In this document: positions 9,779 through 18,589 of the stretch, in pieces
How positions within the stretch are numbered: the first letter of the stretch is position 1
Layout: every line of letters begins with the position of its first letter
Assembly: GCF_036250735.1 (NCBI RefSeq)
Contig: NZ_CP109430.1
Location: 744,001-808,000, forward strand
From: Streptosporangium sp. NBC_01495
GTDB lineage: Bacteria; Actinomycetota; Actinomycetes; Streptosporangiales; Streptosporangiaceae
Length of the DNA: 64,000 bases
Direction of reading: 5' to 3'
Program-made: the position numbers and the translations under genes
Notes under the pieces: model-generated
Database searches by the model: none
Told to the model about the DNA's origin: nothing
The model's input: only the letters and a program-made list of their open reading frames with translations

Positions 9779-12403
9779 TCAGGGGCTGAGCGTCAGGGTA
9801 TGGGTGGCTGTCTTCTCGATGGATTCCTGGCGGGCGAGCATGGGGACGGTCTCGCCGCGCGCCCACAGCGGCGCCTGGTCCCAGTAGTTGTCGTGGAACG
9901 CGTGACCGGAGGCGCCGGTCAGGTTGATCCATTGGGACTTGTCCGGGTCCGCCAGGTCCACCACCATCCGCATGGAGGGCAGCCAGCTCACCGCGTAACC
10001 GTCCTGCACGTCCCACCCGGCGGCGTTGACCGCGTCGTCGCTGCCGGCCACCGGGAACGGGCCCCGGTTGAACAGCCACTCGATCGGGCCGATTCCCGAG
10101 GTGCCGAAGGTCTGGTGGACGAGTTCCAGGGAGTGCAGGTCACCCCAGCGCCAGTTCTTGACGTCCGGGCCGAGCCGGTCGTTCAGCTCGTCGTAGGCCC
10201 TGGCCATCGCCCGCCGCAGCATGTCGTCGCGGGTCTCGGCGCGCGGGGTGGTCGTGTCGTTCCAGAATGCCTCGTCCGGTTTGTCGAGCATGACCCGGAC
10301 GACCTCGAACCAGCGGTCGCCACCCTGGGGCCGGGCACCCTCGGGGAGATCGTCGTTGAAGGTCTCGATGAGCAGGTGCCGCCAGACGGCGTTGAAGTAC
10401 ATCGAGGGCCCCGACTCCGCGCCCTGTGCGTGGTCCCAGCCGCGCAGCAGCTCGCGGGCGTCCTTGGCGGGCCCGGCCATCTCGACGTCCAGCAGCCTGG
10501 GCACCAGGAACTCGGCGAAGCCGTTGTCGCTGTCCTGCTGCAACGCGCTCATCGCCGCCGCGTCCACCTTGCCGTCGTCCTTCAGCGCCTCGCGGAGGCG
10601 CTCCAGGATGCGCTGGGAGCGGTATCCGTACGCCCAGTCCCTGGTGAGGGTGTACGGGTAGCGGCTGGGGTCGATGACCGCGTTGTTGGCGGTCACGATG
10701 TAACCGTCCGGCGGGTTGTAGAGGCTGGGCAGCTCGTTGAAGGGGATCGTCGACTGCCAGGCGTAGTCGCCGGTCCAGCCGGGCACCGGCCAGGCGCCGT
10801 CGCCACGGGTCCGCACCGGGATCCGCCCGGGGGCCTGGTAGCCGATGTTGCCCGCGGTGTCGGCGTAGACCAGGTTCTGCGCGGGCACCTCGAATTTGCT
10901 CGCCGCCGTCCTGAACTGCTGCCAGTCCTGCGCGGTGTTCAGCGCGAAGATCGCGTCAGCGGTCCCGCCGGGCTCCAGGGCCGTCCACTTGAGCGCGACC
11001 GCGTCGGCCTGCTCCTTGAGGGTCGCCTCCATGCCCGGCAGCGTGTCCTTCGCGTTCTCCATGACGTCGGAGATGATCGGCCCGTGCATGGTGTCGCGCA
11101 CCTTGAGCCGTACGTCGGCGCCCCCGGCCACCTTGATCGTCTCGGTCCTGGTGGTCAGCGGCTTCCACTCGCCCATGAACAGGTACGAATCATCCTTGAT
11201 CCGCTCCAGATAGAGGTCGGCGACGTCGGGACCCAGGTTGGTGAAGCCCCAGGCGATCTTGTCGTTGCGGCCGATGACCACCCCGGGCACGCCAGAGAAG
11301 GTGAACCCGGTGACGTCGAACGGGCACTCGGGGCTCTTGACGCGGCAGTGCAGCCCGGTCTGGTACCAGACCGAGGGCATGCCCGGCCCCAGGTGGGGGT
11401 CGTTGGAGAGCAGCGGTTTGCCCGACTTGGTGTGCTCGCCGCCGACCACCCAGGAGTTCGAGCCGATGCCGTTGCCGCCCGCCGGATCGCCCATCAGGCT
11501 CGGCACCGCGCGCATGGCCTCGGCCGCCCGGGTCAGCGCCCCGGTGACCGGCGCGATCGCGGACGGTTCCGTGTCGACCTTGGCCGCCCTGGTCGGCGCC
11601 CCGGTGACCGGCGACACCCCGGACGGCTCCGTGTCGACCCTCTTCGGCTCCACGTTCTGGTCGAACCCGCGCTCGCCGACCGAGCCCCGGGTGACGATCG
11701 GCTGGTTGGTGTCGTACGGGTAGCCGGGCCAGAGCTGCTCCACCCGGCCGCGCGGCAGCTTGCTCGCCGCGAGCGCCCGGCCGATCTCGTCGGACATGTT
11801 GGAGCGCAGGTCCCAGGCCATCGCCTTGAGCCAGGCCAGCGAGTCGGCCGGGGTCCACGGTTCGGGCCGGTAGTCCGGGCTGGTCGCCCGCAGCAGCACG
11901 TACTCCAGGCTCCTGTCGGCGAAGCCGGCGTTCCGCCTCATCCAGGCGTTCACCCCGTCGGCGTAGGCGTTCAGGTAGCGCCGGGTCTGCTCGCCGAGCA
12001 GGGGCAGTTCCTTCTCGGCCACCTGCCGCCAGCCCATGGTCCTGATGACCCTGTCCTCGGTCAGCGTCGCCGAGCCGAACATCTCCGAGAGCCGCCCGGC
12101 GGTCACGTGGCGGCGGAAGTCCATCTCGAAGAAGCGGTCCTGGGCATGGACGTAGCCCTGGGCGAGGAACAGGTCATCGGGGGAGTCAGCGTAGATGTGC
12201 GGGATACCCGTCTTATCCCGATATACGGTGACTTTTCCCTTCAAGTCGTCCACCTTGAGCTCGCCTTCGAGCTGCGGAAATGACGCCCGCACGCTCCATA
12301 CCCCCGCCCCGGCGAGCAGCAGCCCGAGCACCAGAAAAACGGTGAGCACCCGCGCCAGCCACGTGAACGGGCGGGGCATCCAGGCGTACGGGCGGAACCT
12401 CAC
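9779..12403 (-). CDS. Penicillin acylase family hydrolase (Ntn hydrolase, S45)
   Basis: An 874-residue protein anchored by one N-terminal membrane helix (residues about 17-38), with the catalytic part outside the cell. Members are made as one chain that cuts itself before a serine; here the beta-chain start is Ser315 in NGIGSNSWVV. The alpha-chain motif GIPHIYADSPDDLFLAQGYVHAQDR is typical. Substrates of such enzymes in actinomycetes include acyl-homoserine lactones, cyclic lipopeptides and beta-lactams, so quorum quenching or antibiotic deacylation is possible but not shown. The linker peptide just before Ser315 contains a 20-residue tandem duplication (256-275 and 276-295). Confidence 0.92.
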   Translation of the reverse strand: MRFRPYAWMPRPFTWLARVLTVFLVLGLLLAGAGVWSVRASFPQLEGELKVDDLKGKVTVYRDKTGIPHIYADSPDDLFLAQGYVHAQDRFFEMDFRRHVTAGRLSEMFGSATLTEDRVIRTMGWRQVAEKELPLLGEQTRRYLNAYADGVNAWMRRNAGFADRSLEYVLLRATSPDYRPEPWTPADSLAWLKAMAWDLRSNMSDEIGRALAASKLPRGRVEQLWPGYPYDTNQPIVTRGSVGERGFDQNVEPKRVDTEPSGVSPVTGAPTRAAKVDTEPSAIAPVTGALTRAAEAMRAVPSLMGDPAGGNGIGSNSWVVGGEHTKSGKPLLSNDPHLGPGMPSVWYQTGLHCRVKSPECPFDVTGFTFSGVPGVVIGRNDKIAWGFTNLGPDVADLYLERIKDDSYLFMGEWKPLTTRTETIKVAGGADVRLKVRDTMHGPIISDVMENAKDTLPGMEATLKEQADAVALKWTALEPGGTADAIFALNTAQDWQQFRTAASKFEVPAQNLVYADTAGNIGYQAPGRIPVRTRGDGAWPVPGWTGDYAWQSTIPFNELPSLYNPPDGYIVTANNAVIDPSRYPYTLTRDWAYGYRSQRILERLREALKDDGKVDAAAMSALQQDSDNGFAEFLVPRLLDVEMAGPAKDARELLRGWDHAQGAESGPSMYFNAVWRHLLIETFNDDLPEGARPQGGDRWFEVVRVMLDKPDEAFWNDTTTPRAETRDDMLRRAMARAYDELNDRLGPDVKNWRWGDLHSLELVHQTFGTSGIGPIEWLFNRGPFPVAGSDDAVNAAGWDVQDGYAVSWLPSMRMVVDLADPDKSQWINLTGASGHAFHDNYWDQAPLWARGETVPMLARQESIEKTATHTLTLSP
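11519..11638 (-). repeat. Tandem duplication in the acylase linker peptide
   Basis: Two adjacent 60-bp units encode VDTEPSGVSPVTGAPTRAAK and VDTEPSAIAPVTGALTRAAE. They differ at five residues, so the duplication is not very recent. It lies in the spacer expected to be removed during maturation. Confidence 0.85.
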
Positions 12404-12532
12404 AAAAACCTCCTAGGCGACACGCTCCCGCAAGTGTGGCACCACCCCCGTGGTGTCGGCGCTGGGGTCATCGTGACGATGCACGCATGAGACTTTCCGC
12501 AGCCTGCCGGGTCGACGCCCGCGGCGCGGCGG

Positions 12533-13474
12533 TCAGATCGGGCCGATCCCCCAGTGGTGGACGGCGCGGTCGCCGGGGGCCAGCCGGATGACGTCCTCGC
12601 CGGTGCGGAAGGCGTTCGGCGGGCAGGTCATCGGCTCCACCGCGAGCCCCTGGCGGCGGTGGCCCTCCGGCAGGGTGTCGCCGGTGTAGAGCTGGAGCCA
12701 CTCGATCCCCTCGCCCGCCCACAGCTCGACCCCGGTCCCGTCCGGGGCGGCCAGCGTGACCCGCACCCGCCCGTCGGCGCCGCGCTCCAGGCCGGTGAAC
12801 GCGGTGTCGAGCTCCGTCCCGCCGATCGGCCGGGCGATCCGGAAGTCGTACTCGGTGCCCTCGACGTCGTGGCGGCCGGTGGGGATCTTCCGGTCGTTCA
12901 CCGCGATCCACTGGGCGGCGGGCAGCTCTAGGAGGGCGTCGTCAAGGACACCGGGGGCACCAAGGGCGCCGAGGGACAGGTAAGGGTGGGCTCCGAAGCC
13001 GTACGGCGCGTCGGTGGCGCCGACGTTCTCCGCGGCTACCTCGATCTCCAGGCCGGCGGTGCCCAGCGCGTACCGGATGGAGAGGTCGAGGACGTGCGGG
13101 TAGCCGAGCTGGGGGAACAACCGCAGCCCCAGCCGGATCGAGGCGTCGTCGTGGGAGAGGACCCGCCAGGGGAACGACCGGGAGAAGCCGTGGATCGCGT
13201 TGCCGGTCTTGGGCTCGCTCAGCGCGAGCTGCCGGTCCTCGCCGTCGAACGTGTAGCGGCCGTCCTCGACCCTGTTCGGCCAGGGGAGCAGCGGCAGCCC
13301 CGCCCCGCCGAGCGGGGACCGGTCCTCGGGGAAGTCGACGACGAGCGGGCGGCCGTCCAGGGTGAGGCTCCTGAGACCGGCTCCGAGCTCGGTGATGACG
13401 GCCTGGAAACCGCCGGCCGCGATGGTGTGCTGGGCCCCGGTGGGCGCGATGTTTGTCACCCGGCAATTCAACAC
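12533..13474 (-). CDS. Aldose 1-epimerase family protein
   Basis: A 313-residue galactose mutarotase-like protein that interconverts sugar anomers in the cytoplasm. Family motifs are GNAIHGFSR (first active-site histidine), PYGFGAHPYL (second histidine) and AVEPMTCPPNAF, where the glutamate is the usual base. The related YihR/YeaD group is equally possible, so the natural sugar is uncertain. The GTG at 13474 is used; a second GTG five codons further in is an alternative. No sugar operon surrounds it. Confidence 0.88.
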   Translation of the reverse strand: MLNCRVTNIAPTGAQHTIAAGGFQAVITELGAGLRSLTLDGRPLVVDFPEDRSPLGGAGLPLLPWPNRVEDGRYTFDGEDRQLALSEPKTGNAIHGFSRSFPWRVLSHDDASIRLGLRLFPQLGYPHVLDLSIRYALGTAGLEIEVAAENVGATDAPYGFGAHPYLSLGALGAPGVLDDALLELPAAQWIAVNDRKIPTGRHDVEGTEYDFRIARPIGGTELDTAFTGLERGADGRVRVTLAAPDGTGVELWAGEGIEWLQLYTGDTLPEGHRRQGLAVEPMTCPPNAFRTGEDVIRLAPGDRAVHHWGIGPI

Positions 13475-13831
13475 CTATGTCCCCTGCTGCCGGTTCACGA
13501 CCGTGCTCAGGAGGAACACGCCATAACCAGGCTCCCCGGCCCCTGGCCGGACGCGCAGGGAAGGCGTCTCCCGGATGGCGCGAGCAGCCTTCGCGCGATA
13601 CGTCTGAAAAAAACACCGATTACGCCGTCTGGCCGGTCGGAGTATCGGGACCGGCATCGCGATCCCCTTCGCCGATGAGACGGCGGGACCGACGACTGGA
13701 GGGATTCCCCGGGGAAGCACGCCGTCTGCTGAACCTCGTCCCGGAGTTTCGTGTGGGCGCGGTGCGCATCGTGCGGGAGACGAGACCGACTTACTCGTCG
13801 CCGCTAGCATGGGACGCATGGGAAGGCTCTG
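13475..13831. other. Gap upstream of the ATPase/TOPRIM-like pair
   Basis: 357 bases without a convincing gene. Composition falls towards the right, where the low-G+C ATPase gene begins. A TAGCAT (13805-13810) could serve as the -10 element of that gene, and GGAAGG (13821-13826) is its ribosome binding site. I see no inverted repeat or integration sequence marking the boundary. Confidence 0.35.
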
Positions 13832-15241
13832 ATGCTTACAAGACTGGAAGTCGACGGATTCAAGAACCTCCTGGGCTTCGAGGTGGATCTTGGTCCTTTC
13901 ACGTGCATCGCAGGTGTTAACGGCACCGGTAAGTCAAATATTTTTGATGTAATTCAATTCCTTAGTCTCCTGGCGGACAGATCTCTGCTCGAAGCCGCCC
14001 AAGAGGTCCGCGGGGTGCACGGCGAGCGCCTGGGTGATCCTCGCGACCTGTTCTGGAACGGATACTCCGGAGCTCGTCATACGATGCGATTCGCAGCGGA
14101 AATGATTGTTCCAGGTGAAGTCGAGGACGATTTCGGCCGACCGGCCAAACCTGCGATCACCTTTCTTCGTTACGAACTGGAGCTCGGATACGTTCCTCCC
14201 ACAGGAATTGAAAAGATCGGGCGCCTCGGCTTGCTTGCAGAAAACCTTCGACACATCAAGCTGGGGGATGCGCCCGACAAGCTTCGCTTCAAGCACAATG
14301 CCGGTCATTTTCGTAAAGCGGTACTGCATGGACGTCGGGCCGGTACCGCGTTCATCTCAACCACGCAAGATGCTGACGGTCAATCAATCATTAGCATCCA
14401 TCAAGATGGCGGAAGTAGAGGTCAGCCAAAGCCTGCTGCCGCATCCAGGGCTCCCGCAACGGTCGTAAGTACAGTTACAAGCAGCGATGATCCTACTGTT
14501 CTGGCCGCTCGAAGAGAAATGCAGTCTTGGCGTCGACTGGCTCTCGAACCCTCCGCCCTCCGGACGGCGGATCGTTACGTTGATACACGCCAAATGGATC
14601 CGACGGGCCGCCATCTTGCAGCAACTCTCTTTCGTATAGCTTACGAGGATGGTGATCCAGAGCGTATCTATGCAAGAGTTGCGGGGCGACTGGCTGACTT
14701 ATCGGGCGTTAACGTCAGGAAGCTTCAGGTTGAACAAGATGACGTCCGGGAGCTCTTTACAGTGCAGCTCGTTGAGTCGGGAGGGCTCGCCCTGCCTGCC
14801 AGAAGTCTGTCCGAAGGAACCCTTCGGTTTCTTGCCCTCTGTGTCCTCCTCGAAGACCCTTCAGTTGAAGGCCTTCTATGTATGGAAGAACCTGAGAACG
14901 GCATACATCCAGCCAATCTAAATGCGATGGTTCGCCTAGTCGAGGACTTGGCGGTCGACGCTCAGGAGGCGCCGGGCTCGGATAATCCATTTCGTCAGGT
15001 CATTGTAAACACCCATTCACCTGCGGTCGTCCAGCTCGTAGACCCTCAAGATCTTCTCTTTGCGGAGACGGATATCCGACGGGCACCTGATGGAACGATG
15101 ACGCACGCACTCCAGCTACGCCCTCTTGCGGGGTGTTGGCGTGATGACGAGAACGCGAGAAGCAGGGCGGTCACTAAAGCCGATATCCTCCCCTATCTAA
15201 CGACACCGCCCGGAGCTCAGCTTACCTTGGAGATCGTGTGA
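13832..15241 (+). CDS. AAA family ATPase (SMC/OLD-like), first gene of a probable defence pair
   Basis: A 469-residue ATPase of the ABC/SMC-like AAA_21 type. Walker A is GVNGTGKS (residues 28-35), the signature-like segment SLSEGTLRF is near 324-332, Walker B is LLCMEEPENGIHP near 345-357, and the switch histidine is in VNTHSPAVV near 391. This order is that of OLD, AbiLi/RloA and PARIS AriA ATPases. Base composition differs sharply from the neighbours: 13921-13980 has 26 G+C of 60. The stop overlaps the start of the next gene, so both are translated together. Horizontal transfer and a role in phage defence are inferred. Confidence 0.87.
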   Translation: MLTRLEVDGFKNLLGFEVDLGPFTCIAGVNGTGKSNIFDVIQFLSLLADRSLLEAAQEVRGVHGERLGDPRDLFWNGYSGARHTMRFAAEMIVPGEVEDDFGRPAKPAITFLRYELELGYVPPTGIEKIGRLGLLAENLRHIKLGDAPDKLRFKHNAGHFRKAVLHGRRAGTAFISTTQDADGQSIISIHQDGGSRGQPKPAAASRAPATVVSTVTSSDDPTVLAARREMQSWRRLALEPSALRTADRYVDTRQMDPTGRHLAATLFRIAYEDGDPERIYARVAGRLADLSGVNVRKLQVEQDDVRELFTVQLVESGGLALPARSLSEGTLRFLALCVLLEDPSVEGLLCMEEPENGIHPANLNAMVRLVEDLAVDAQEAPGSDNPFRQVIVNTHSPAVVQLVDPQDLLFAETDIRRAPDGTMTHALQLRPLAGCWRDDENARSRAVTKADILPYLTTPPGAQLTLEIV

Positions 15242-15894
15242 GCCTGCGTATCTTGTTCCTTGGTGAGGGGACCAGTGACAGTGGTATCACGACTCATGTT
15301 AGGCGCATAGCCAGCGAACATGGATTTATGGCGGTCATTACAGATCCGCTAATGGAAAGGCTTCCTCAGGCCCGTCAAAGAACGGTTAAATCCAAGCTGG
15401 AAATGATCAAAGAAATCGGAGGGGGTTACGAGCTTATAATAATTCACCGCGACGCCGACAGGGAGGGTAGAGAGTCTCGTCTGCGTGAAATTGAACTAGC
15501 CGTCGAGGCTGTCATGCCTAATACTCCTTTTATGGGTGCTATCCCGATTCGCATGACTGAGGCGTGGCTCGTGCTGGATGAGTACAACATTCGGCAGGTT
15601 TCCGGAAACCCAAATGGTCGAATGAATCTCGGACTTCCGAAACCGAGGTTTGCCGAAGAAATTCCGGACCCCAAGGCCGTACTTGCTGAAAAGCTTGCTC
15701 TCGCTTCGGGTTTATCCGGAAGAAGACTGGAAAAATTTAAGAAGCGTTTCCCTGAGCATCGTCGTCAACTTTTGGATCGCATCGACCCTCTGGGGCCCAT
15801 CTGTGAGGTTTCTTCGTGGAAGGAATTCAACGAAGACCTCCTGTTTGGCTTACAGAAAGCGGCCGATCTAAACGGTTCGAGCTTTTCGATTTAA
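15238..15894 (+). CDS. TOPRIM-like DUF4276-type protein, partner of the ATPase
   Basis: A 218-residue protein whose pattern fits a TOPRIM-like nuclease fold: an N-terminal strand followed by GEGTSD with Glu10, a central strand IIIHRDADREGRES with Asp72 and Asp74, and RMTEAWLVLD with Glu108. DUF4276, RloB/AbiLii and PARIS AriB proteins share this layout and are encoded beside AAA ATPases. DUF4276 is my best family assignment from memory. The GTG start overlaps the ATPase stop (GTGA). Low G+C matches the ATPase. A metal-dependent nuclease effector is inferred from the acidic residues. Confidence 0.82.
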   Translation: MSLRILFLGEGTSDSGITTHVRRIASEHGFMAVITDPLMERLPQARQRTVKSKLEMIKEIGGGYELIIIHRDADREGRESRLREIELAVEAVMPNTPFMGAIPIRMTEAWLVLDEYNIRQVSGNPNGRMNLGLPKPRFAEEIPDPKAVLAEKLALASGLSGRRLEKFKKRFPEHRRQLLDRIDPLGPICEVSSWKEFNEDLLFGLQKAADLNGSSFSI

Positions 15895-16016
15895 GTTCGT
15901 ACTCCATGTTCATGGGGAACAGGAGCTGCTTTCGCATCGAAGCGCGGGCCGGGTGGTGAAGGCGACGGTCAGGGACGTAAAAGACGTTCTCTTGGAATTC
16001 CCTGCAACTTGGGTGA

Positions 16017-16250
16017 TCACGTTCCTGATATGTCCAGACTTCTGACCTTGTCAGGCAGTGGGGTCGTCGAAGTCGCCGTTTTGACGTCGTTAATGAAAGT
16101 ACGCCACTCGGCAATGGAGAGGAAGATCAGAGCGGGACTACTCCGGTCCTTGGCGTCGCGGACGCCGAAGCGGCCGGTGGTCAGCGAGGCGACCTCGGCG
16201 CAACCGCCGCTGTTGCCACCGCTGCGAGTGCTCTTGCGCCAAACGGCTCC
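16017..16250 (-). pseudogene. DUF397 protein remnant without a start
   Basis: On the minus strand the frame reads WRKSTRSGGNSGGCAEVA, then FGVRDAKDRSSPALIF and IAEWRTFINDV, the complete hallmark pattern of DUF397, a short actinobacterial family usually encoded next to an Scr1/XRE-type regulator. Upstream of the Trp only three codons (GGA GCC GTT) separate it from an in-frame TGA at 16251-16253, and no ATG, GTG or TTG is available, so the normal N terminus is missing. No XRE partner is nearby. It lies just downstream of, and convergent to, the ATPase/TOPRIM-like pair. Confidence 0.75.
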
Positions 16251-16293
16251 TCAGCAAATGTGATCTTGACCTGTCAAATCGTGTCGAGTTCGG

Positions 16294-16770
16294 CTAAAGC
16301 ACCGTCTCCAGGACCGTGGACTGCACGGCGAAGCCGTTGGTCCGGTAGAAGCGGACGGCGGCCTCGTTGCTCGCGTAGGCGGTCACCCCGGCGTACCGGG
16401 CGCCGCGGTGGCGGGCCCACTGCCTGAACTCCTCCACCAGCCTGGCCCCGACCTTCCGGCCACGGTGGGACGGCTCGACGTACATGCTGCCCAGAGTCGC
16501 CACGGTGACCGGCCGCATCGCGGTGGGCCCGGACAGGGCCCCGGTCAGGTGGCCGACGATCCGGCCGCCGCTCTCGGCGACCATCACCAGGCGGTCCGGG
16601 TCGCTCAGCGCGTCCACGAAGCGGGCCCGCCCGTGCTCCGCGGGCCAGTTCACGTTCAGGGCGGGGTCACGGGCCCCGGCGTCCTCGGCGAACAGCGCGG
16701 AACTGCAGGCGACGATGCCGTCCAGATCCGCGATCGTGCCGGGTCGTACGGCAACGGCGATCTCACTCAT
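16294..16770 (-). CDS. GNAT family N-acetyltransferase
   Basis: A 158-residue single-domain acetyltransferase. The acetyl-CoA binding motif A is LGSMYVEPSHRGRKVGARLVEEF (R/QxxGxG/A type), followed by GVTAYASNEAAVRFYRTNGF. The acceptor is unknown. ATG 16770 (MSEIAV) is chosen because the family fold begins directly after it; a second ATG ten codons upstream is possible. Neither has a clear ribosome binding site. Confidence 0.88.
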   Translation of the reverse strand: MSEIAVAVRPGTIADLDGIVACSSALFAEDAGARDPALNVNWPAEHGRARFVDALSDPDRLVMVAESGGRIVGHLTGALSGPTAMRPVTVATLGSMYVEPSHRGRKVGARLVEEFRQWARHRGARYAGVTAYASNEAAVRFYRTNGFAVQSTVLETVL

Positions 16771-16985
16771 GATCAGGACGCTATCGGTCGCGACCGACAT
16801 TACGAGTGATCTGCTGCTTTCGTCCCTCCCGGCCCCGGGGGCGGCCTCGGGGACCTCAGGGTCTGGCCGGCCTCGTGGCCCCGCCCGCCCCCTTGGAAGC
16901 CAGGGCCCGGCGGCCACCGTTTCGCGACGACCGGCTGTCGGCTCACGCCGAGGTCAGGCCATATGACCCCGACCATCGAAGGCCG

Positions 16986-17109
16986 CTACTGAGGTGATCA
17001 TAAGTATTGAGATTTTCCGGAGATCCCGCTGGTCCGCCTTCCGTTCCAGTAGGGACGACTCGCCTTCCGGTCTTCTCAAAAGTCCAAGAACTTATGATCG
17101 GCTCAGTAG
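16986..17109. repeat. 124-bp element with 20-bp terminal inverted repeats
   Basis: The left end (CTACTGAGgtGATCATAAGT, 16986-17005) matches the reverse complement of the right end (17090-17109) at 18 of 20 bases. Weaker inverted similarity continues inward (TTGAGATTTTCC against the region around TTCTCAAAAGTCC). The interior shows no gene. The right arm contains the stop codon of the GT87 gene. It could be a small non-autonomous mobile element (MITE-like) or a long terminator hairpin. Confidence 0.65.
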
Positions 17110-18344
17110 TCGTCGCCTGAACCGCGTTTTCTTTGCCGCCAATCGCTCCGGCCATGATGAACCGCAAGCACCAGCAGTGTCGACAATCCGCTGAGTACAT
17201 AACTGCCCATCAGCAACGTCAGCCAAATTCCGGCGTGGGATGGATATATAAGAAGTGTCGCCAGGGTGATATATCCAGGCAGTAGAAAGATGAACCACAA
17301 GAACCCCACGCCCACCTTCTCAAGCGTGGCGTCCACGCGCTGAGCGCGATATGCCCAGAGCGCCAGGAGCGGTATGCACCAGACCCAATGGTGCGGCCAG
17401 GAAACGGGTGAGATAAGCAGCCCCACGATGGCGCAGGCGGTGATTCCGGTGAGCTCGCCCGCCTTCTTCGCGGTCCATGCGGCGACCAAAAGTCCACTCG
17501 TGCCGACCAGCGCGCACAGGGCGAGCCAGAGGGGCATGGTTGGCCAGGAGCCGGGCATGAGCAAAAGCATGCCGCGAATCGATTGATTGAAAAAAACCGT
17601 TTCCGGCGCGGTGACCACCCGTTGCGTGTCGAAAAACGTACCACCCCAGTAGTCACGTGAATCGGCCGGCAGCAGCAGAAATCCGAGGATCACCGTGCCG
17701 AGAAAACCAAGGCCGACCATCAGGGCGGCCCGGAAGCGACGCGTGATGAGGAGATAGGGGATGAATATCAGCGGGGTGAGCTTGATGCCTGCGGCAATGC
17801 CCGTTACTATGCCACGCCACTTTTCTTTGCCATGCGTCAGGTCTACAACTATCGCCAGTAGCAGAATAATACCTATCTGCCCGTTCCACAGCGTTGTCAT
17901 TACCGGGTACAAGGGAAGTATCGCGATAACGACCAACAACGTGTGAGTTGCCCGGCGACTACGGTGCCTCACCGCGGTACGGCCGACGATAATCCATATC
18001 ACCACCTCAAGGGCGAGTATGGAGATCAGCACCCAGAGGGCGACGGCGACCTCCATGTCAACCAAAGCGAGAGGTGTGAACAGCATCGCCGCGAACGGCG
18101 AATAGGTGAACTGCAGCGAATATTTACCTACGCTCAAGTCGTAGATGGAAGTACGCTGCAGTACCGCCGCTCCGCCCTCCCGGTAAACCTCCAGATCAAC
18201 CCAGCCCTCCGCATGGATCACGTTGAAGGCAAGGGCTGTCAGTGCGCCACCCAACGCGATCAATAATCCGCATGCTATTTGGAAAGAGCCGCCATCTCTC
18301 TTGCCCAGACGAATGCGCGGACCGGCTGACACCGAAGAGGACAC
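17103..18344 (-). CDS. GT87 polyprenyl-phosphate-mannose mannosyltransferase (PimE-like)
   Basis: About 413 residues with roughly ten membrane helices. The GT-C/GT87 pattern is visible: GWVDLEVYREGG with the acidic residues of the first loop, FTYSPFAAMLF, TLWNGQIG, GIAAGIKLTPLIF and LLISPVSWPHHWVW. Known relatives add alpha-1,2-mannose from polyprenyl-phosphate mannose to phosphatidylinositol mannosides or other glycolipids at the outer face of the membrane. GTG at 18344 is preferred because GGGAG stands 5 bases upstream; a TTG at 18395 would add 17 residues. Codon use is slightly less GC-biased than in the housekeeping genes. The stop lies inside the 124-bp inverted-repeat element. Confidence 0.85.
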   Translation of the reverse strand: MSSSVSAGPRIRLGKRDGGSFQIACGLLIALGGALTALAFNVIHAEGWVDLEVYREGGAAVLQRTSIYDLSVGKYSLQFTYSPFAAMLFTPLALVDMEVAVALWVLISILALEVVIWIIVGRTAVRHRSRRATHTLLVVIAILPLYPVMTTLWNGQIGIILLLAIVVDLTHGKEKWRGIVTGIAAGIKLTPLIFIPYLLITRRFRAALMVGLGFLGTVILGFLLLPADSRDYWGGTFFDTQRVVTAPETVFFNQSIRGMLLLMPGSWPTMPLWLALCALVGTSGLLVAAWTAKKAGELTGITACAIVGLLISPVSWPHHWVWCIPLLALWAYRAQRVDATLEKVGVGFLWFIFLLPGYITLATLLIYPSHAGIWLTLLMGSYVLSGLSTLLVLAVHHGRSDWRQRKRGSGDDY

Positions 18345-18589
18345 GGCAACTCCCGACTTGGCTACGGTGCACGCTAGCCACGCCGGCTTGTCCAAAGCTT
18401 GTCGTGCCCTACCTGCGCCGACCGTTCGCCGGTCAGGGCTCTGGTGCGATCAGATGGGAGCGTCTCCTTCCCGGTGGCAGGCGGGGATCATGCGTGTCGA
18501 TCGTCTGTCAGCGGGTGTGCTCGGTGGTGGCCGGCACCATCGGGGTCCGCGTCAGCTGGGTGGCATGGCGGGCGTGCGTGCTCCTGCCG

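Noticed and set aside
9665..12283. 872-residue open frame opposite the penicillin acylase
   Set aside because: Shadow frame; the acylase on the minus strand has all family motifs and a signal anchor.
13475..13819. 114-residue minus-strand frame before the aldose epimerase gene
   Set aside because: Arg/Pro/Ser-rich random composition typical of shadow frames and no conserved features.
15894..16016. Attachment site or integrase trace beside the defence pair
   Set aside because: I found no direct repeat matching the left edge, no tRNA gene and no integrase; only the short palindrome CCATGTTCATGG is visible, which is too small to interpret.
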